This document shows, in pieces, positions 23,587 to 35,588 of a DNA stretch of 64,000 nt (the first letter of the stretch is position 1; every line of letters begins with the position of its first letter). Source of the DNA: Calendula officinalis. Lineage: Eukaryota > Streptophyta > Magnoliopsida > Asterales > Asteraceae. A program made the position numbers and the translations under genes. Where the stretch lies: contig OY970824.1 in assembly GCA_963853835.1 (NCBI GenBank), positions 2,051,001 to 2,115,000 on the forward strand. The letters run 5' to 3'. The notes beneath the pieces were generated by a model. The model made no database searches and was not told the DNA's origin. It saw only the letters and a program-made list of their open reading frames with translations.

Positions 23587-23767
23587 TAGGGTTGGCAAAA
23601 TCAAACTCGACCTGTCAACCCGACCCATTTAGAACCCGAAATTAGCGGGTTGGGTCATAACTTTCGACCTGTGGGTCGTAAACGGGTCAACCCGTTTATA
23701 ACCCGTCATAAAACTAGTCGGGTTGGGTTCACATTTCTAACTCATTTATGACCCGTCAACCCGTTTA

Positions 23768-23774
<7 letters not shown>

Positions 23775-23820
<46 letters not shown>
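23775..23820. repeat. (TA)n tract, left part
   Basis: About 23 TA units. With the tracts at 24199-24270 and 26842-26896 it appears to be one original TA run inside the hAT element, now cut by two insertions. Confidence 0.85.
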
Positions 23821-23823
<3 letters not shown>

Positions 23824-23824
23824 T

Positions 23825-24194
23825 AGAATTAGAATCAGAACCAATTAAGGCTACAGAACCAGCAGAACTCAATCTAAACCATTGATTTTTGAAATGAAAT
23901 GATCATGGAAGACACATTAATGTATTTGATGAGGGACCCTTAAATATTGGTTTGCATGGATGTCATTCATGCATGTATACATATATGTATAGATAACACT
24001 TATGTATAAATACATGAGAACATATACATATATGTATACATGCATGAATGACATCCATGCAAACCAATATTTTATATTTGAGGGTCCCTCATCAAATACA
24101 ATAATGTGTCTTTCATGATCATTTCATTTCAAAAATTAATGGTTTAGATTGAGTTCTGCTGGTTCTGTAGCCTTAATTGGTTCTGATTCTAATT

Positions 24195-24196
<2 letters not shown>
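23825..24196. mobile_element. Palindromic (foldback) MITE inserted in a TA repeat
   Basis: Two arms of about 165-170 bp, left 23825-23992 and right 24028-24196, are inverted copies with only a few mismatches and one small indel, around a loop of roughly 35 bp. The ends read GAATTAGAATCAGAACC on both arms. It is bordered by TA repeats on both sides, as with Micron-type MITEs that target (TA)n. There is no coding capacity. A transcript would form a nearly perfect hairpin. Confidence 0.85.

Positions 24197-24198
<2 letters not shown>

Positions 24199-24270
<72 letters not shown>
24199..24270. repeat. (TA)n tract, middle part
   Basis: About 35 TA units lie between the palindromic MITE and the CTAG end of the Helitron. 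Confidence 0.85.
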
Positions 24271-24271
<1 letters not shown>

Positions 24272-26838
24272 TAGCCTATAACCCGTGATGAATCACGGGT
24301 GGCTTATAGAAATTTCATAATATTTTCATAAATTATTGATGTTTTACTCTTTAAGAATACATTTAAATTCAATGAAAAATTTTGTACCTTTATAATAATT
24401 TTGTAGTTAAAACAAATATTTTCAATAATGTGTAATTACATATTTAAGAGGTTAAATTATAAGATGGGTACAAATATAACTTTTTATAAGCCACACGTGA
24501 TATGTCTATAAAAAAATTTCATAATGTTTGACTTCTTTAAGAATACTTCATTAATCGAAAATTTTGTGCCTTTGTAATAAGTTCATATCTAAAACACGTT
24601 TTCACATATAGTTAAGAACATCAACTATATACATTACAAATTTAGTTAAAGAAATAAATACTCCCTTATATCAGTATAAGTAATCATCTATGTATTTTTT
24701 TTAGCTTTTTAATTATCAAATAAAATGTATCACCAAGAACAGCATTAAGTGCAACATCTTTGAGAAACTGTATCGTGTAAAAGCCCGGCCCAGAATAGTC
24801 TCATCACGACAATATTATGAAATTTTCATAATATTTTTTCAAATTTTTTTACTTCACTAAAAATAAAATTTTTATACATTTGAAATAAATTCATAGTCAA
24901 AAAGAATTATTTTCAAATGTCTTTCGGAACATCAATTATAGAGATTACAAATTTAGTAATAGCAAAAAATGTTCCTAAATCATCAGCATAAGTAAAAATT
25001 AAATAAGTAACAAATTATTAATTGTAAAACAATATTATGCATCTTCAGCTAAGGGTTTCCAGCATGTTGTTACAGCTGGTGTGCGTACATGCTGTGAATC
25101 GATTAGAACATTTTGCAAAAGTAACAAATGAAAACACAAAACTGGTTAAAAGATTGGCAAATAAGTATTTAGTATAATTTGACCTCAAAGGTGAAACTTT
25201 GATTTCAAAAATACATTTCTATGGACAGAAATAAAAAATGAAAAATGAAGAAAAATATACACATTACAAAGCAGCATATAACGGGTGTTAAACCCGAATT
25301 GACCAGCTTGGCATTAAAAACTTGAACATCATGCGATTGATCAGAATAAGGAAAAAACTGGAAATCAACCATGGACAGGGGATGATTAGAATTGATTAGA
25401 ACAAACACAAATGCAGTTCTAATTGATTCAATATCTACAAGATGCTTTTGGAATTTCAGTGCAGCTGCTGACTCAACACTAACTCTCTCTGTTGCGATCA
25501 AACCCTACATCCAAATATTCAAATTTACCAGATGTAAAAAAAATAAAAAATAATTGCATATTGGTGAATTCACCCAGATAACATGATTATATAAAATAAT
25601 ATAGATTTTAATCAAGCAATAAAAAATGAGGTTTGCTTCTGTTCATGTCATAATTGCAATTGCGCGATAAGCCATTGTCCGAACACCAAGCCGTGCACTA
25701 AAAGCTGTATCTATATACATATAACAAGTAAGTTTTTCTATATTGCCCATAACAACTGTCTTCTTAACAAAAAATAAGTTTGAATTTGGATAAATATAAG
25801 ATTTGAGTATGGAATTACCTTCCTAATGCAACGCCATTGGTGAAATCTCAATTCTGAACAATATAAGAACATCTACTTTCATTATTTTGATTACTCATCT
25901 TTATATCTAAATTTTTATTTTGTTTTTGGGTACTTGAATTGCTGCCCCTAAATTCATAGGACTTTGGGTGATCTTTAAACGGCCAAATAAAACCATTAGA
26001 CCTGATAGCAAGAATTTATAAGTTGGTCCAATGGACTTGCTACCAACTTTAAGCATGGCCCAACTAACCTGCAAAGCATAGAAACATGTGATATTAAACC
26101 AAAACCTCACATGGTCGCTTGTTATCCACTCTCCATCTTTATCACCATGTTTTAATCCGGCTGAAATTTTATTTCATTTTAATCAGAAACTAATTAATAA
26201 CCACAAAACCATAATAAAAACAAAAAAAGCTTAATTTTTTGGCATCTGGGGCTGCAAATTATTAACCTTCATGTATAAAAGATAAAGATTGTTATGTTGG
26301 TCACAATCTTGAGCTTCGCCAGAGGAAGAAAACCGTCTGTCAATGTTGAAATCGCGCCAGCAATCACGAAAGAAATCACAGGGGAAACTTGTCTTTCTTC
26401 ACTTTACATCTACACAGAAAAGCAGAGTATCGAAGAGATACCTCTGCACCTTAATTGAAGAGATACATGAGAAATGCATTCACACCTTAAGCAACGTACG
26501 AAGATGGCGTAACTTAGATAGATAAATTGAAGAAATTGAAGAAACCATTTGAAAGAGAAGCTACCGTTTGATGATGGTGGTGTAAATGGCTAGAGAAATA
26601 TAAAGAGGTAAGGCTGAAGTTTTGAAGAATAAATGCCATTAAAAGAACCATTTCTAACATCACAGGCGTTTTCATGGGGAATAGGTTTGAACAGAAGAGA
26701 CCGGAATGAAACCCCTTTTGGAATTACGACTGATGTAACCGCTCAATGACTACGTGGACTTACTTGGCATTAAACGTGGCATTATTGAGTGCCAAGTGGC
26801 TTTTAAAATTCAAAAAATCTTTGGTTTATTAGATATAA

Positions 26839-26841
<3 letters not shown>
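24271..26841 (-). mobile_element. Non-autonomous Helitron inserted in (TA)n
   Basis: On the minus strand the element starts TCTTTATATCTAATAAACC after an A (26842) and ends CTAG before a T (24270). Nine bases upstream of that CTAG-proximal spacer lies a perfect 9-bp stem with a 2-bp loop (24281-24300: ACCCGTGAT-GA-ATCACGGGT). TC start, CTRR end, subterminal hairpin and A|T target are the Helitron rules, and the 5' end resembles other plant Helitron starts ('AATAAAACAAAG'). No RepHel gene is present. It has exon-like minus-strand stretches (see 25205-26110). Confidence 0.83.
25205..26110 (-). other. Exon-like stretches inside the Helitron, family not recognised
   Basis: Minus-strand open stretches with protein-like composition: 26110-25907 ('VSWAMLKVGSKSIGP', then 'KITQSPMNLGAAIQV'); about 25710-25650 ('SARLGVRTMAYRAIAI'); and 25501-25250, preceded by an acceptor-like TGTAG ('IATERVSVESAAALKF', 'TAFVFVLINSNHP', 'VQVFNAKLVNSGLTPVI'). 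They could be exons of one captured host gene separated by introns. I could not assign a family, and no start-to-stop model can be built. Confidence 0.4.

Positions 26842-26896
<55 letters not shown>
26842..26896. repeat. (TA)n tract, right part
   Basis: About 27 TA units immediately beyond the Helitron 5' end, the continuation of the tract ending at 24270. Confidence 0.85.
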
Positions 26897-26899
<3 letters not shown>

Positions 26900-27370
26900 T
26901 AATATAATACAATATATTTCTATTTATTTATTTATTTTAAATACATAATATAATATATATTACTTCAAATTTGGCATACACATAATATAAGTCACGTATT
27001 TATCTTCTTGGAAAATGAACAGCCTAAATCTCTTATAAGATACTTATGTTATATTACTATTTAAATATTTAGTATTTTTAAAGAGTAACTTTTCACTTAA
27101 CAATAGGCTTAAAAGAATTTTTTTTGTATTTTAAAACTAATCAACTTATTTTGGTATTTTAGTCTTGAATTATATGTATTTTTTTTGTAAATTGATGTTT
27201 TATTGGGTCAATCCGTTTATGACCCAACCCGTTTAATAAATAGGTTGGGTTGAAGATCTCAACCCGTTTAGATAAAAAGGTTGGGTTGGGTTGGGATTTT
27301 CAACCCGCGAACCCAAATGGGTCAACCCGTTTATGACCTAACCCGCATTATTGCCACCCCTAGCTATAAC

Positions 27371-29252
27371 CAAGATAACATGCATACCTAACTAGTTAGT
27401 AATGTTTTCATTTTTCATACCAAGTCAAAAAAAAGTATCCGAATCATTTTAAATCATAATGATAAGCAATTTGTCTCTGAGACGTCTACCGTGTTCGTAA
27501 AATACTGAAATGAATGAAAACATTTGTGTAATATAAAAAAAGGAAAAGACAAATGCTTTTAGACCTGTGCCAACGGCACGTCGGGGGAGGGCGTCGAGGG
27601 CCGTCGACCCACGACGGTGTTGGCACCGAGCCGTCGTGGGGGCGTCGTGAAGCTGGACGTCGGGAGGAAGACGGGGTGGTGATGGCGTCGAGAGCGGAAG
27701 AAGAAAGAGAGGGGAGAGAGAGGAAAGGGGAAGGAAGAGAGAGGGGGTGGGATGCTTTGGGGACTTGTACACTAGGCTGAAAAAGTTGTACATGTCATGT
27801 TTTTTTTATAAAAAATAGTTTTTTTTCTATTTTTTTTAAATTTAATTTTTTTTATATATATTTGTTTTAATAATACAAATATATTAGTGTTTTTATAATT
27901 ATTTAATTTAAATTAAAAATGATGATGTAGAAAGGATGAGTTTAGTGATGGGTTAGTGATGGGTTAGTGATGGGTAGGGTTGGCACGAACGTGTCAGTAG
28001 CAGGTCAGTAAGGATGCGATGACGTGACGCTAGTGATGGGTTTAGTGATGGGTAAGGGTTGGGAGAGGCCTTAGAGTGTCATCACGGACGTACGATCTCA
28101 CTTATTATCCATTGTTTAATTTGGATCTGACAAGTGTGGAATTTCCATGGTATTTCATGTTAAATCTTTACAAACAAGAAGAAAAACCCGTAGAGACCAG
28201 TAGACCACATAGATTTACAGTTACCCACACCAACTCTGTCCAATCGCCCTATAATTAGTCACTCTCAAAACAAAACAAAACAAAAAAAAGAAAAAGATTT
28301 CCCTTGTTTTTATCTATTCATCTCTAGTAAAATTATCGAAATGTATAACGTTAATGTTTTGGTGGTTTCAATGTTTTCCAAATAAAGTGACATGTAGAAT
28401 TTAGAATTAGCAGGATGACATTTGTTTTTGTTTGACGCCTAATTCTTTGGATGATTGGTTAAACCTTTGAATTTAGTAGCCTGTTTGAATATGGTAGATC
28501 AATCAGGCGTTATTCACTATTTGTAATTATTAAAATCTCAATAAGAGGTCGAAAATGACATCCAATAAGAGGTTTTATATTGGGCGTAGATCCAAATAGT
28601 TCTTTTTTTCAAAGACAATATACTATACTATAGAACTAATAAAAAAACCAAATACAAGCAAAGATATATTTCTACAACTCTGCAAGGTGCATAAATATTC
28701 CGGAGAAAAGAAACTTCCTTTTAATACATTTATTTTGTATTATAATCCCAAATTTAAAACTTATTACCACATAATCACATACCATACATTTGTTACTGTA
28801 TTTTTTTAACGCCAAAAATCAATATATCTTTTTGCAAGTGAGATGTAAACAATCAACTATTAACTTTTTATTTTAACATCATACATAAATGTTTTTAACC
28901 TGGGTTCCGACCCGCTTTACAAGTCGGCTGATCTCAAAGCAATCATGCGCTTTGCAAGTACCCTGGTCCCGGAGCCGCGCGGGCAAACTTCTATGCCCTG
29001 CAAAAGGTTTTTTTCTTATACGAAATATCTTAAAATCTTTATTTTGCTTTTAAAATAAAATAGCATTAAGTATAAAATACTTAATTTATTTTAGAGTTAT
29101 GTACTCGAAAATATATTAGAAATGAAATACCTTGAAACACATATTATGTTTTAATATAAAACAATATTTTGTATGTTGTATAAATATCACTGAAAGAGTT
29201 TTTTTGAATGTTATATATATAAAAATATTCTACATCGTCGTGCATGTAAAAC
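27371..29252. other. Intergenic; CpG-rich patch and an 11-bp tandem repeat
   Basis: 27560-27780 is CpG-rich ('GTCGTGGGGGCGTCGTG') in an AT-rich setting and opens frames by composition only. At 27942-27980 the unit GTTAGTGATGG is repeated about three to four times, and single related units recur at 28030-28055. This may be the end of an unrecognised transposon. A stretch at 28900-28990 ('CTGGGTTCCGACCCGC') has a relative at 37448-37490. No gene seen. Confidence 0.45.
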
Positions 29253-29590
29253 TAGGCTTGTGCATGGTCTAATAACCGAACCGAATCGAGAACTGAGAAA
29301 ATGATTTTGGCCGGACCGAGAACCGAACCAAAGACCCTTGGAACCAAATCGAAACGGACCAAGAACCGGCGGGAACCGAACCGAAACGAGAACCCTGAAA
29401 GTTTCTTCGTCTTTATTCTGTTTTTTCTCGGTTTCGAGCTGAACCGAACCGCTTGCAACCGAAATGGTCGGAATCAAGAACCGATTTTGCATGAAAATTA
29501 GAAACAATAACTGAAACAATATAGTCTGTCCGATCCGGTTTGATCCAGTCCTATGATTCTGCAGTTCTCGATTCAATTTTCGCAGACCAA
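29253..29590. mobile_element. Probable hAT-like remnant
   Basis: It starts TAGGCTTGTGCATGGTC, is dense in 'AACCGAACCG' words, and near its right side the inverted motif 'GAATCGAGAACTG' recurs. TGTAAAAC flanks it at 29245-29252 and 29591-29598. The right terminus does not match the left one well, so the boundary is uncertain. Confidence 0.4.
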
Positions 29591-29699
29591 TGTAAAACGC
29601 TACGGGTCAACACCCCTTCCAAAAAGTTTCGAACCGTTAACACCCCGAGAATCACACAATGTTTTTTATGGAATTAATACAATCCTTTCGATTTTACAA

Positions 29700-30441
29700 A
29701 AGGACCCCCCATTTGCCAAAAACCCTAGAAATAAACCCCTGTCCATCATTCATCGACGCATTCGCTCCGTCGCCACCGACGACGAACACCGGCGCCGGTT
29801 TTCCCGTTGTTCTCTGCATCCGCTCTCGTTCGTCCCACCTCTCATATCCTCAGTAATGCGCTGGTGACTAATTAGATTTTGTGTATTGCTTATTTCAATT
29901 GTTAGCTTGAATATATTAAACACTCTAAAATTAAGCTACTATATTCCCCCCAAAATTAATTTTTGCTCTGTGTTGAGTACGAAAACTTTTCCTGGATTCG
30001 GATTTATGAACCATACGTTTGTTGTATCATATTTATGGATTCAATTCGATTAGTAACTTTTAATTTCACTGTTTGAAAGAGTTCTGTTTATGAAGTAGAA
30101 GCTGGTAAGCTGTCTCAAACATTAGTTAAGTGGTGTGTTTGTTAGCTAATTGAAACTGAAACATTGCTTGATGGAATTGTTTCATTTTAGCCCCTGCAAT
30201 GTGTGTTGAACCATGTATTATTATTTAAATAATTGTATGAAGATTATTGTATACATTCTGAATAATTGAATAATATCCAGAGATGATTTTGCATTCTATT
30301 CTCACTTTCAAACTCTATTTGATGATTTTGCCATTTTTTGATGCAAATTCAGTATAAATTTGTGTATATATCCAAACTCGTCTAATTGTGAATACTTTGA
30401 TAATTTATCAGATTTGGAGCTGATTAAATAGATTAGGGTTG
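29700..30441 (+). promoter_or_regulatory. Leader and probable leader intron of the RRP15-like gene
   Basis: A C-rich leader-like stretch (29700-29850, 'CGCTCCGTCGCCACCGACG') is followed by AT-rich intron-like DNA that ends TTATCAG shortly before the ATG at 30442. The donor was not fixed; a GT near 29866-29870 is one option. Confidence 0.4.
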
Positions 30442-32313
30442 ATGGCTGAAGTGGTTAAAATGCAAGAAGTTGGACAAGGCCCGAGGAAGAGAAAAATAGG
30501 GCACAAAAAGGGTAAAGGAAAGAAGAAAATGAAGGTGTTTCAGGGCAATGGACAAAAGGTTAAAATGGACGGAAAAATGAAAAAACTTTTTAGGAAAAAA
30601 GCAAGAGATTATAATTCAGATGATAGTGATGATGAAGAAGAAGAACAAGAGCCCGTTGCAACTGCATTGAAGTTTGAAAAGAAGCAAGTGCATATTGAAA
30701 ATGTGGAAAATCAGGAAATTGATGAAAAATCTTCAGATGAAGAAATGGATGATGATGATGTGGATGTTGATGAGGTGGCAAATGATGATTCTGAGGATGA
30801 AGGTGGTGAAATCGAACATGGAATTATGAAGTTTTCTGAAGGAAGTACATCTTTTAAAAAAGCGTTTAAGAAAATAGTAAAGAGAAGTGGATCAGATGAT
30901 GTTCTGGTAAGCCTCTTAATTTTTATTTTTACTTTTTAATTATATATAATTAATGTGCTAATTATGACTGGTTGGGTACCCCACAAAACATATATATTTA
31001 ATTTAACTCTGGTTTTTGTAATATTTTTTTTATTGGTGTAGGGGCCTGTATTATCTGCTCACAAAAATCTTGTAGTAAAAAAGCTTGCAGAGGAAGCTGC
31101 TGAAAAGAAAGTTAAGGGGGATGCAAAGAAGGAAAAAACCTTGGTAACTATTTGGATTTGAATATAATAATTAATTCTAAAAATAATTAATTTAATGTAT
31201 AAATGTGTTATGTTGGTTGTTAATGAATTTAATTGGTCATCAATAAAGTTAGGAGAAAAAGGACATGTAAAGCCTGATGCTTTCTCAGTCTCACATGAAA
31301 AACTACTCATAGGAGTTGCTACAAAAGGAGGTAATTATAATTAAAATTATAATTATAATTATATTCATATTTATATTTATATTTATATTTATATCCGTTT
31401 CATGAATTATTTTTAATTCATTGTGACTTGCAAACAAACTAACGTGTTTACAATTTTTCATGTGTTGGTGGGAATTTCAGTTGTCAAGTTGTTTAATGCT
31501 GTGAGTTTATTTTTTTAATTAATTAATTAATATGATAGTTGTTTCTATCATAGCTATGAGCAATTTGGACCAATTTACTTATAAACGTGTTGTTTGGGAT
31601 ATGTTTTTATCTACAACGGGTCAACTGGGTTTAGCTAATCCATTTTGACCCGTTACCCGACCCGCCCATTTTGCCACTACCCAGCTGTAGCTATGTGGTT
31701 GTTGAAATTTGAAAATGATGTGGGCGGTTGTTTACAGGTTAACAAGGCTCAAAGTTCACAAAGAGGTTTAAATCCATTAAGATCTAAAGATGCTAAAGGT
31801 ATACATACAACCAACTGAACGCTTACTTTTATATGATAATTATATGATGAATCATGGTAATTATATTGTAAAGATGGTTGACTTTATTCTTTGACTTTTT
31901 AGTAATTCAGAAGCGAAGGAAAGAAGCATTCTTTTCTGAGCTTGGCAAAACTTCAGATGCTAAGGTTTTCTCTCTCTTTTTAATTTTTTAAATATATAAT
32001 ATGAGTAATATTTTATAAATAAGTTGAATTTTTTTTATTTTTTTTTTGTGAATTTCAGGTTGGCACAAGTGGAAATGCAGGGGATGGAGAAGGTCCTGGT
32101 TGGGCTCCTTTACGTGATAACTACATGCTTACAACTTCTAAATTAAAGGATTGGGATAAAGCAGCTGTAAGGAAAAAAAATTAATTTTAATATTTAAAAT
32201 CATTAATTAATTTGTAGTAATAATTGTGAATGATTAATGGTGTGTAGGATGCACCTGAAGCAACAGATGATTTTGGAAGGCAAGAAGATACTTCATCTGA
32301 AGATGATGATTAA
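30442..32313 (+). CDS. RRP15: RRP15-like ribosomal RNA processing protein, 8 exons
   Basis: Nucleolar protein needed for pre-60S (and 25S/5.8S rRNA) maturation. Exons: 30442-30906, 31042-31143, 31249-31330, 31481-31500, 31738-31798, 31903-31964, 32059-32166, 32248-32313; 966 nt, 321 residues, all GT-AG with matching phases. The N-terminal third is basic then strongly acidic (runs of D/E near residues 50-130). The conserved domain follows: 'GEKGHVKPDAF', 'SHEKLLIGVATKG', 'VVKLFNAVNKAQ', 'RRKEAFFSELG', and the tail 'GPGWAPLRDNYML'. These motifs match the Rrp15p family. The ATG at 30442 was chosen over an in-frame TTG just upstream. Exon 4 is only 20 nt but encodes the invariant core 'VKLFNA'. 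Intron 3 has a TATATT repeat. The gene looks intact. Confidence 0.92.
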
Positions 32314-33289
32314 AATATTCTTGTTTTTTGGAATCATTTTCTTCAATTATACTTTAGAGAGCTTATATTGAAATGAAATGTAATTTGATTTGATTCTAGG
32401 GTTTAAAATATCTTGTAAGCAAATTAATTGTCGAGTATACCCGAAAGAGTAATGGTATTTAGTTAAATCTAATTTGTTCTTACCTTAAAAGAGTTGACAA
32501 ATGAGGATGACATATCAAATGAAAGTGAAATTGGGGATTTTGTAATGTTATGGTCAAATTAAGGTTTTCTGATATTAAAATGCACGTGGGAGATAGTATC
32601 ATTGTTGCAAAAAGTCCAAAGAAGTGTCCGGTAAGTTGATCGAGATCTCGTATTAGTTGATTAATTATATAAATTAACTTCATGAAATTTCTATTATTGG
32701 AAATCAGCAAAACAATAACATTTTTTGTGATTATAAGTTTTGATATCGTATTTATTTTAGAAGAAAACATTTCAGAAAGATCATATTTAGACCCAATAAG
32801 ATGGCCCAAATATGCAAGAATTAGGAATTTAGGATAGTTACTGACTTAAAGTTATATCAAGCCCAATAGAAGGACTTAATGATGGACCAACCCAAACACG
32901 AAAGTGTTACCTTATGAACAGTTTTTGTTTTCTATTTCTCTGTGTTCAATTTTAATTCTGCATACATTTATAAATGTACATGATGATTTATCTAAAATTC
33001 ATAATAATTTAGAAACAAAACGAAATTCATTAACGTGGCTTTAATCGGATGGAGATGTATCCACACAAGATTTTGGATTCAAATTTCGTTTAAAAGATAT
33101 ATAAATCAGTAAAGTGTATATATATGTGATTATTTTCTGTTCATAAATTAGATATTCTTATTTTATTTTATTTTGAAACAATAAAAAGGATCTAAGCCAA
33201 AAAGAGTTTTAACAACGTCATCACCCTCCAGACAAAAGACCCGAAAAGAACTAATATAAAATCTAGCAAGATTATTCTCACTTTTTACA

Positions 33290-33590
33290 TGGGGTGAACT
33301 CAATAATTTCTCAGGTGATAGGCTTCAAATTTTCAAGGCGGTTATTCTCACTTATTTATGGCAAATGTGGAAAACAAAGAATGAGATGATTCATGATAAG
33401 AAAAAAGAGTCCATCCCTAGGTTGTTCTTCCTAATTCAAGGAAACTCCTTCTTTTGGATTAACTCGAGAAAAAAGATTAAACTTAATTTAGATTGGAGTA
33501 TTTGGTGTTGTATGCCTTTGTCTTTTTTTGTTTGTATTTACTAGCTTCTTGCTAGTTTTTTAATTTATGTTGCTGTCTATAAAAAAAATC
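33290..33590 (+). pseudogene. LINE 3' end fragment
   Basis: A plus-strand frame reads 'LWQMWKTKNEMIHDKKKE' then 'LFFLIQGNSFFWINSR' and 'LDWSIWCCMP', the usual C-terminus of plant LINE polyproteins, followed by the T-rich 3' part ('CTAGCTTCTTGCTAG'). The 5' part is missing. A short inverted piece of the same 3' region ('ACTAGCAAGAAGTTAGC') occurs at about 33765-33835 on the minus strand. Confidence 0.6.
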
Positions 33591-35239
33591 TAGCAAGATT
33601 ACGTGGTTATTTAGTTATAATTCTGAACTTGATTACGTGTGCACCAATTTTGAGGGTTAAATGCGACGCTTGTGATTAGGTGATCACATTTTACTAGAAC
33701 CAATGAAACTTAAAAGAGAAAAAAGTGAATGAATAAATGGAATATTTTGTTTTTTTTTTGTTTTTTTTTTTAACGACAAACATTCAATAAAAACTAGCAA
33801 GAAGTTAGCACAAACAAACAAAGAATATTTTGTGAATACATATATACTTTGGATTTGGATGAGGCCAACCCAATGATGGAAAAAAAAAAAAAAGTAAAGC
33901 AATTAATAGGTCAGTTTAACAACATTCACACTATCCAAGTAAATCAATTTACTCATATCATGATGAGTTTGTGCCTTTTAAAAAGGGGGTGATTTTTCTA
34001 CCATATATTTTAATGCATCTATCACAGTAGTTGCATCACATATTTATACAGTATGCAGAAATACTTGTACAGTGTGGTATAAACCTCAAAAAATATGGTA
34101 GCAAAATTAATTCCTTTTAAAAAATAGACTGAACCTATTTTTAATTTTAATTGTTTTAATAAATTATGGTATTAAATTAATTATTTTTTATAAGTTTAAA
34201 TACTAAAATGTATTTTTATTTTTTTTTATACATGCAAGTGAAAAAGGTAAGTAATATGTGCAAAAAGATGACAAATGGATAGGGATGATTCATTAAACTC
34301 ACTTCCAAAGAGTCACCTCGTTCTCGGTGTTTTTTAAGCTCCAACAGCCATATCTATCATCATGTCACCTCATCACCTTCAATTCCCAATACCCTACTAT
34401 TCTATACTCTCACTGTCATTTTTCCATTTTTACCCCTACTCCCTTTTCTTTGGCTTCATTCTCGTTTCCCTTCTCTCTTCTTTCATTCCCAAGATGCCCA
34501 CCTTGTTGCCTTTTGTAGGGGTAATTTTGTCTTTTTATTTTATTCGCTCTCTCAAATTAGCCGCTACCTCCATGTTTTCGGAGATGATTCTGCACCAAAA
34601 ACAAAACCACCTCCCTCCTTCACCTACCAAACTAACATTTCTAAGTTTTTACTAGATAAATATTATGTTGATACTTTAATTAACGTTTAATCTACATTCA
34701 ACTCCATTCATTCTAACAATAACGCTTTACTTAATATTTAATACAGATATACAAACTAACAATACCCACAAATTTACTTACAAGCCGTCGCTTGCTACTA
34801 TAGTATACCAAAGCAAAATAAAATCAACAAAGAACTGAAGATGTGGTGCCAACTACTTCGGTTGAATAATCCCTTCGGTTAGAGAGCCAAAGGCACGGTT
34901 GACAATGCTCTAGGAGGGCCCAAAAGGGTTAAGTTGATCCGACTTAATACAGAACATGATTATGCTATTCATTCGGATCTTATATTGATATTGAGTTCTT
35001 TTAACGATTCATTGGTTAAAATCAAAAGCTTGTATTATGTCATGTGCTAAATAAGATTTCATATATAAATAATGAAAAATGCTAAATGTTTTTATTTCAT
35101 ATGTCTATTCACATATATATAATTCATGTATAATACTCTAATTCAATAAACTAATTCTTTTTATTCAATCGGATATTAATACACATTAACATGATATATC
35201 TACACTAAATATGTCTCAAATTTATTGAAATTCTTATAG

Positions 35240-35366
35240 GGCAATCCTGACCGTTGACCTAGCGGCATGGTGTTTGTTTTTCAACTTTGAGGTCAACAGT
35301 TCGAGTTTCATCTTGGACCTATGTGATAATCATGAGTAGATTAGATTTGCCGTTTAAAAAAAAACA
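35240..35366 (+). mobile_element. tRNA-derived SINE
   Basis: A-box-like TTGACCTAGCGGCATGG and B-box-like CAGTTCGAGTTT lie about 35-40 bases apart, followed by a body ending GCCGTTTAAAAAAAAA. Similar in layout to the SINE at 11536-11662. No clean target repeat was found. It lies about 220 bp upstream of WOX2. Confidence 0.65.
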
Positions 35367-35507
35367 ATAAAATTTACAATACACGGTTATAGTAGGATCT
35401 TTAGGAAATATTTAATATTCCACCTTTATATGTAAGTACAGAGGGCTAAAATTTAATAGATAAAAGACGTTCAAGGGGCGTATATATTTAATATTAACTC
35501 TTTTCCT

Positions 35508-35517
35508 TTATAAAAGA
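35508..35517 (+). promoter_or_regulatory. TATA box of WOX2
   Basis: TTTATAAAAG lies about 75 bases before the ATG at 35589, allowing a leader of about 45 bases. A good match to the plant core promoter. Confidence 0.6.
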
Positions 35518-35588
35518 GTTCATTAATATTTCGTAAAGCCCATGCAAACACTAAAAGCTAAAGAAACCAAACAGTCTCAACAGTGATC

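Larger units (their letters stand above)
23587..27362. mobile_element. Non-autonomous hAT element with nested insertions
   Basis: The left end TAGGGTTGGCAAAATC and inverted right end TAGGGGTGGCAATAATG sit between 8-bp repeats GCTATAAC (23579-23586 and 27363-27370), the hAT target length. Both subterminal regions are packed with 'AACCCGTTTATGACCC'-like words in both directions, a hAT hallmark. Without the Helitron (24271-26841) and the palindromic MITE (23825-24196) the core is roughly 0.66-0.83 kb, much like the two small hATs at 50.0 and 51.0 kb. No transposase is present. Confidence 0.85.
32314..35588. other. Intergenic between RRP15 and WOX2; LINE 3' fragments and a SINE
   Basis: Holds the LINE fragments (33290-33590 and 33765-33835) and a SINE (35240-35366), annotated separately. 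34320-34660 is pyrimidine-rich with open frames but no recognisable protein. The rest is AT-rich with nothing identified. Confidence 0.5.

Noticed and set aside
34327..34655. Two overlapping frames upstream of WOX2 as genes
   Set aside because: Low-complexity Ser/Phe/Leu sequence from a pyrimidine-rich stretch, with no homology I recognise.
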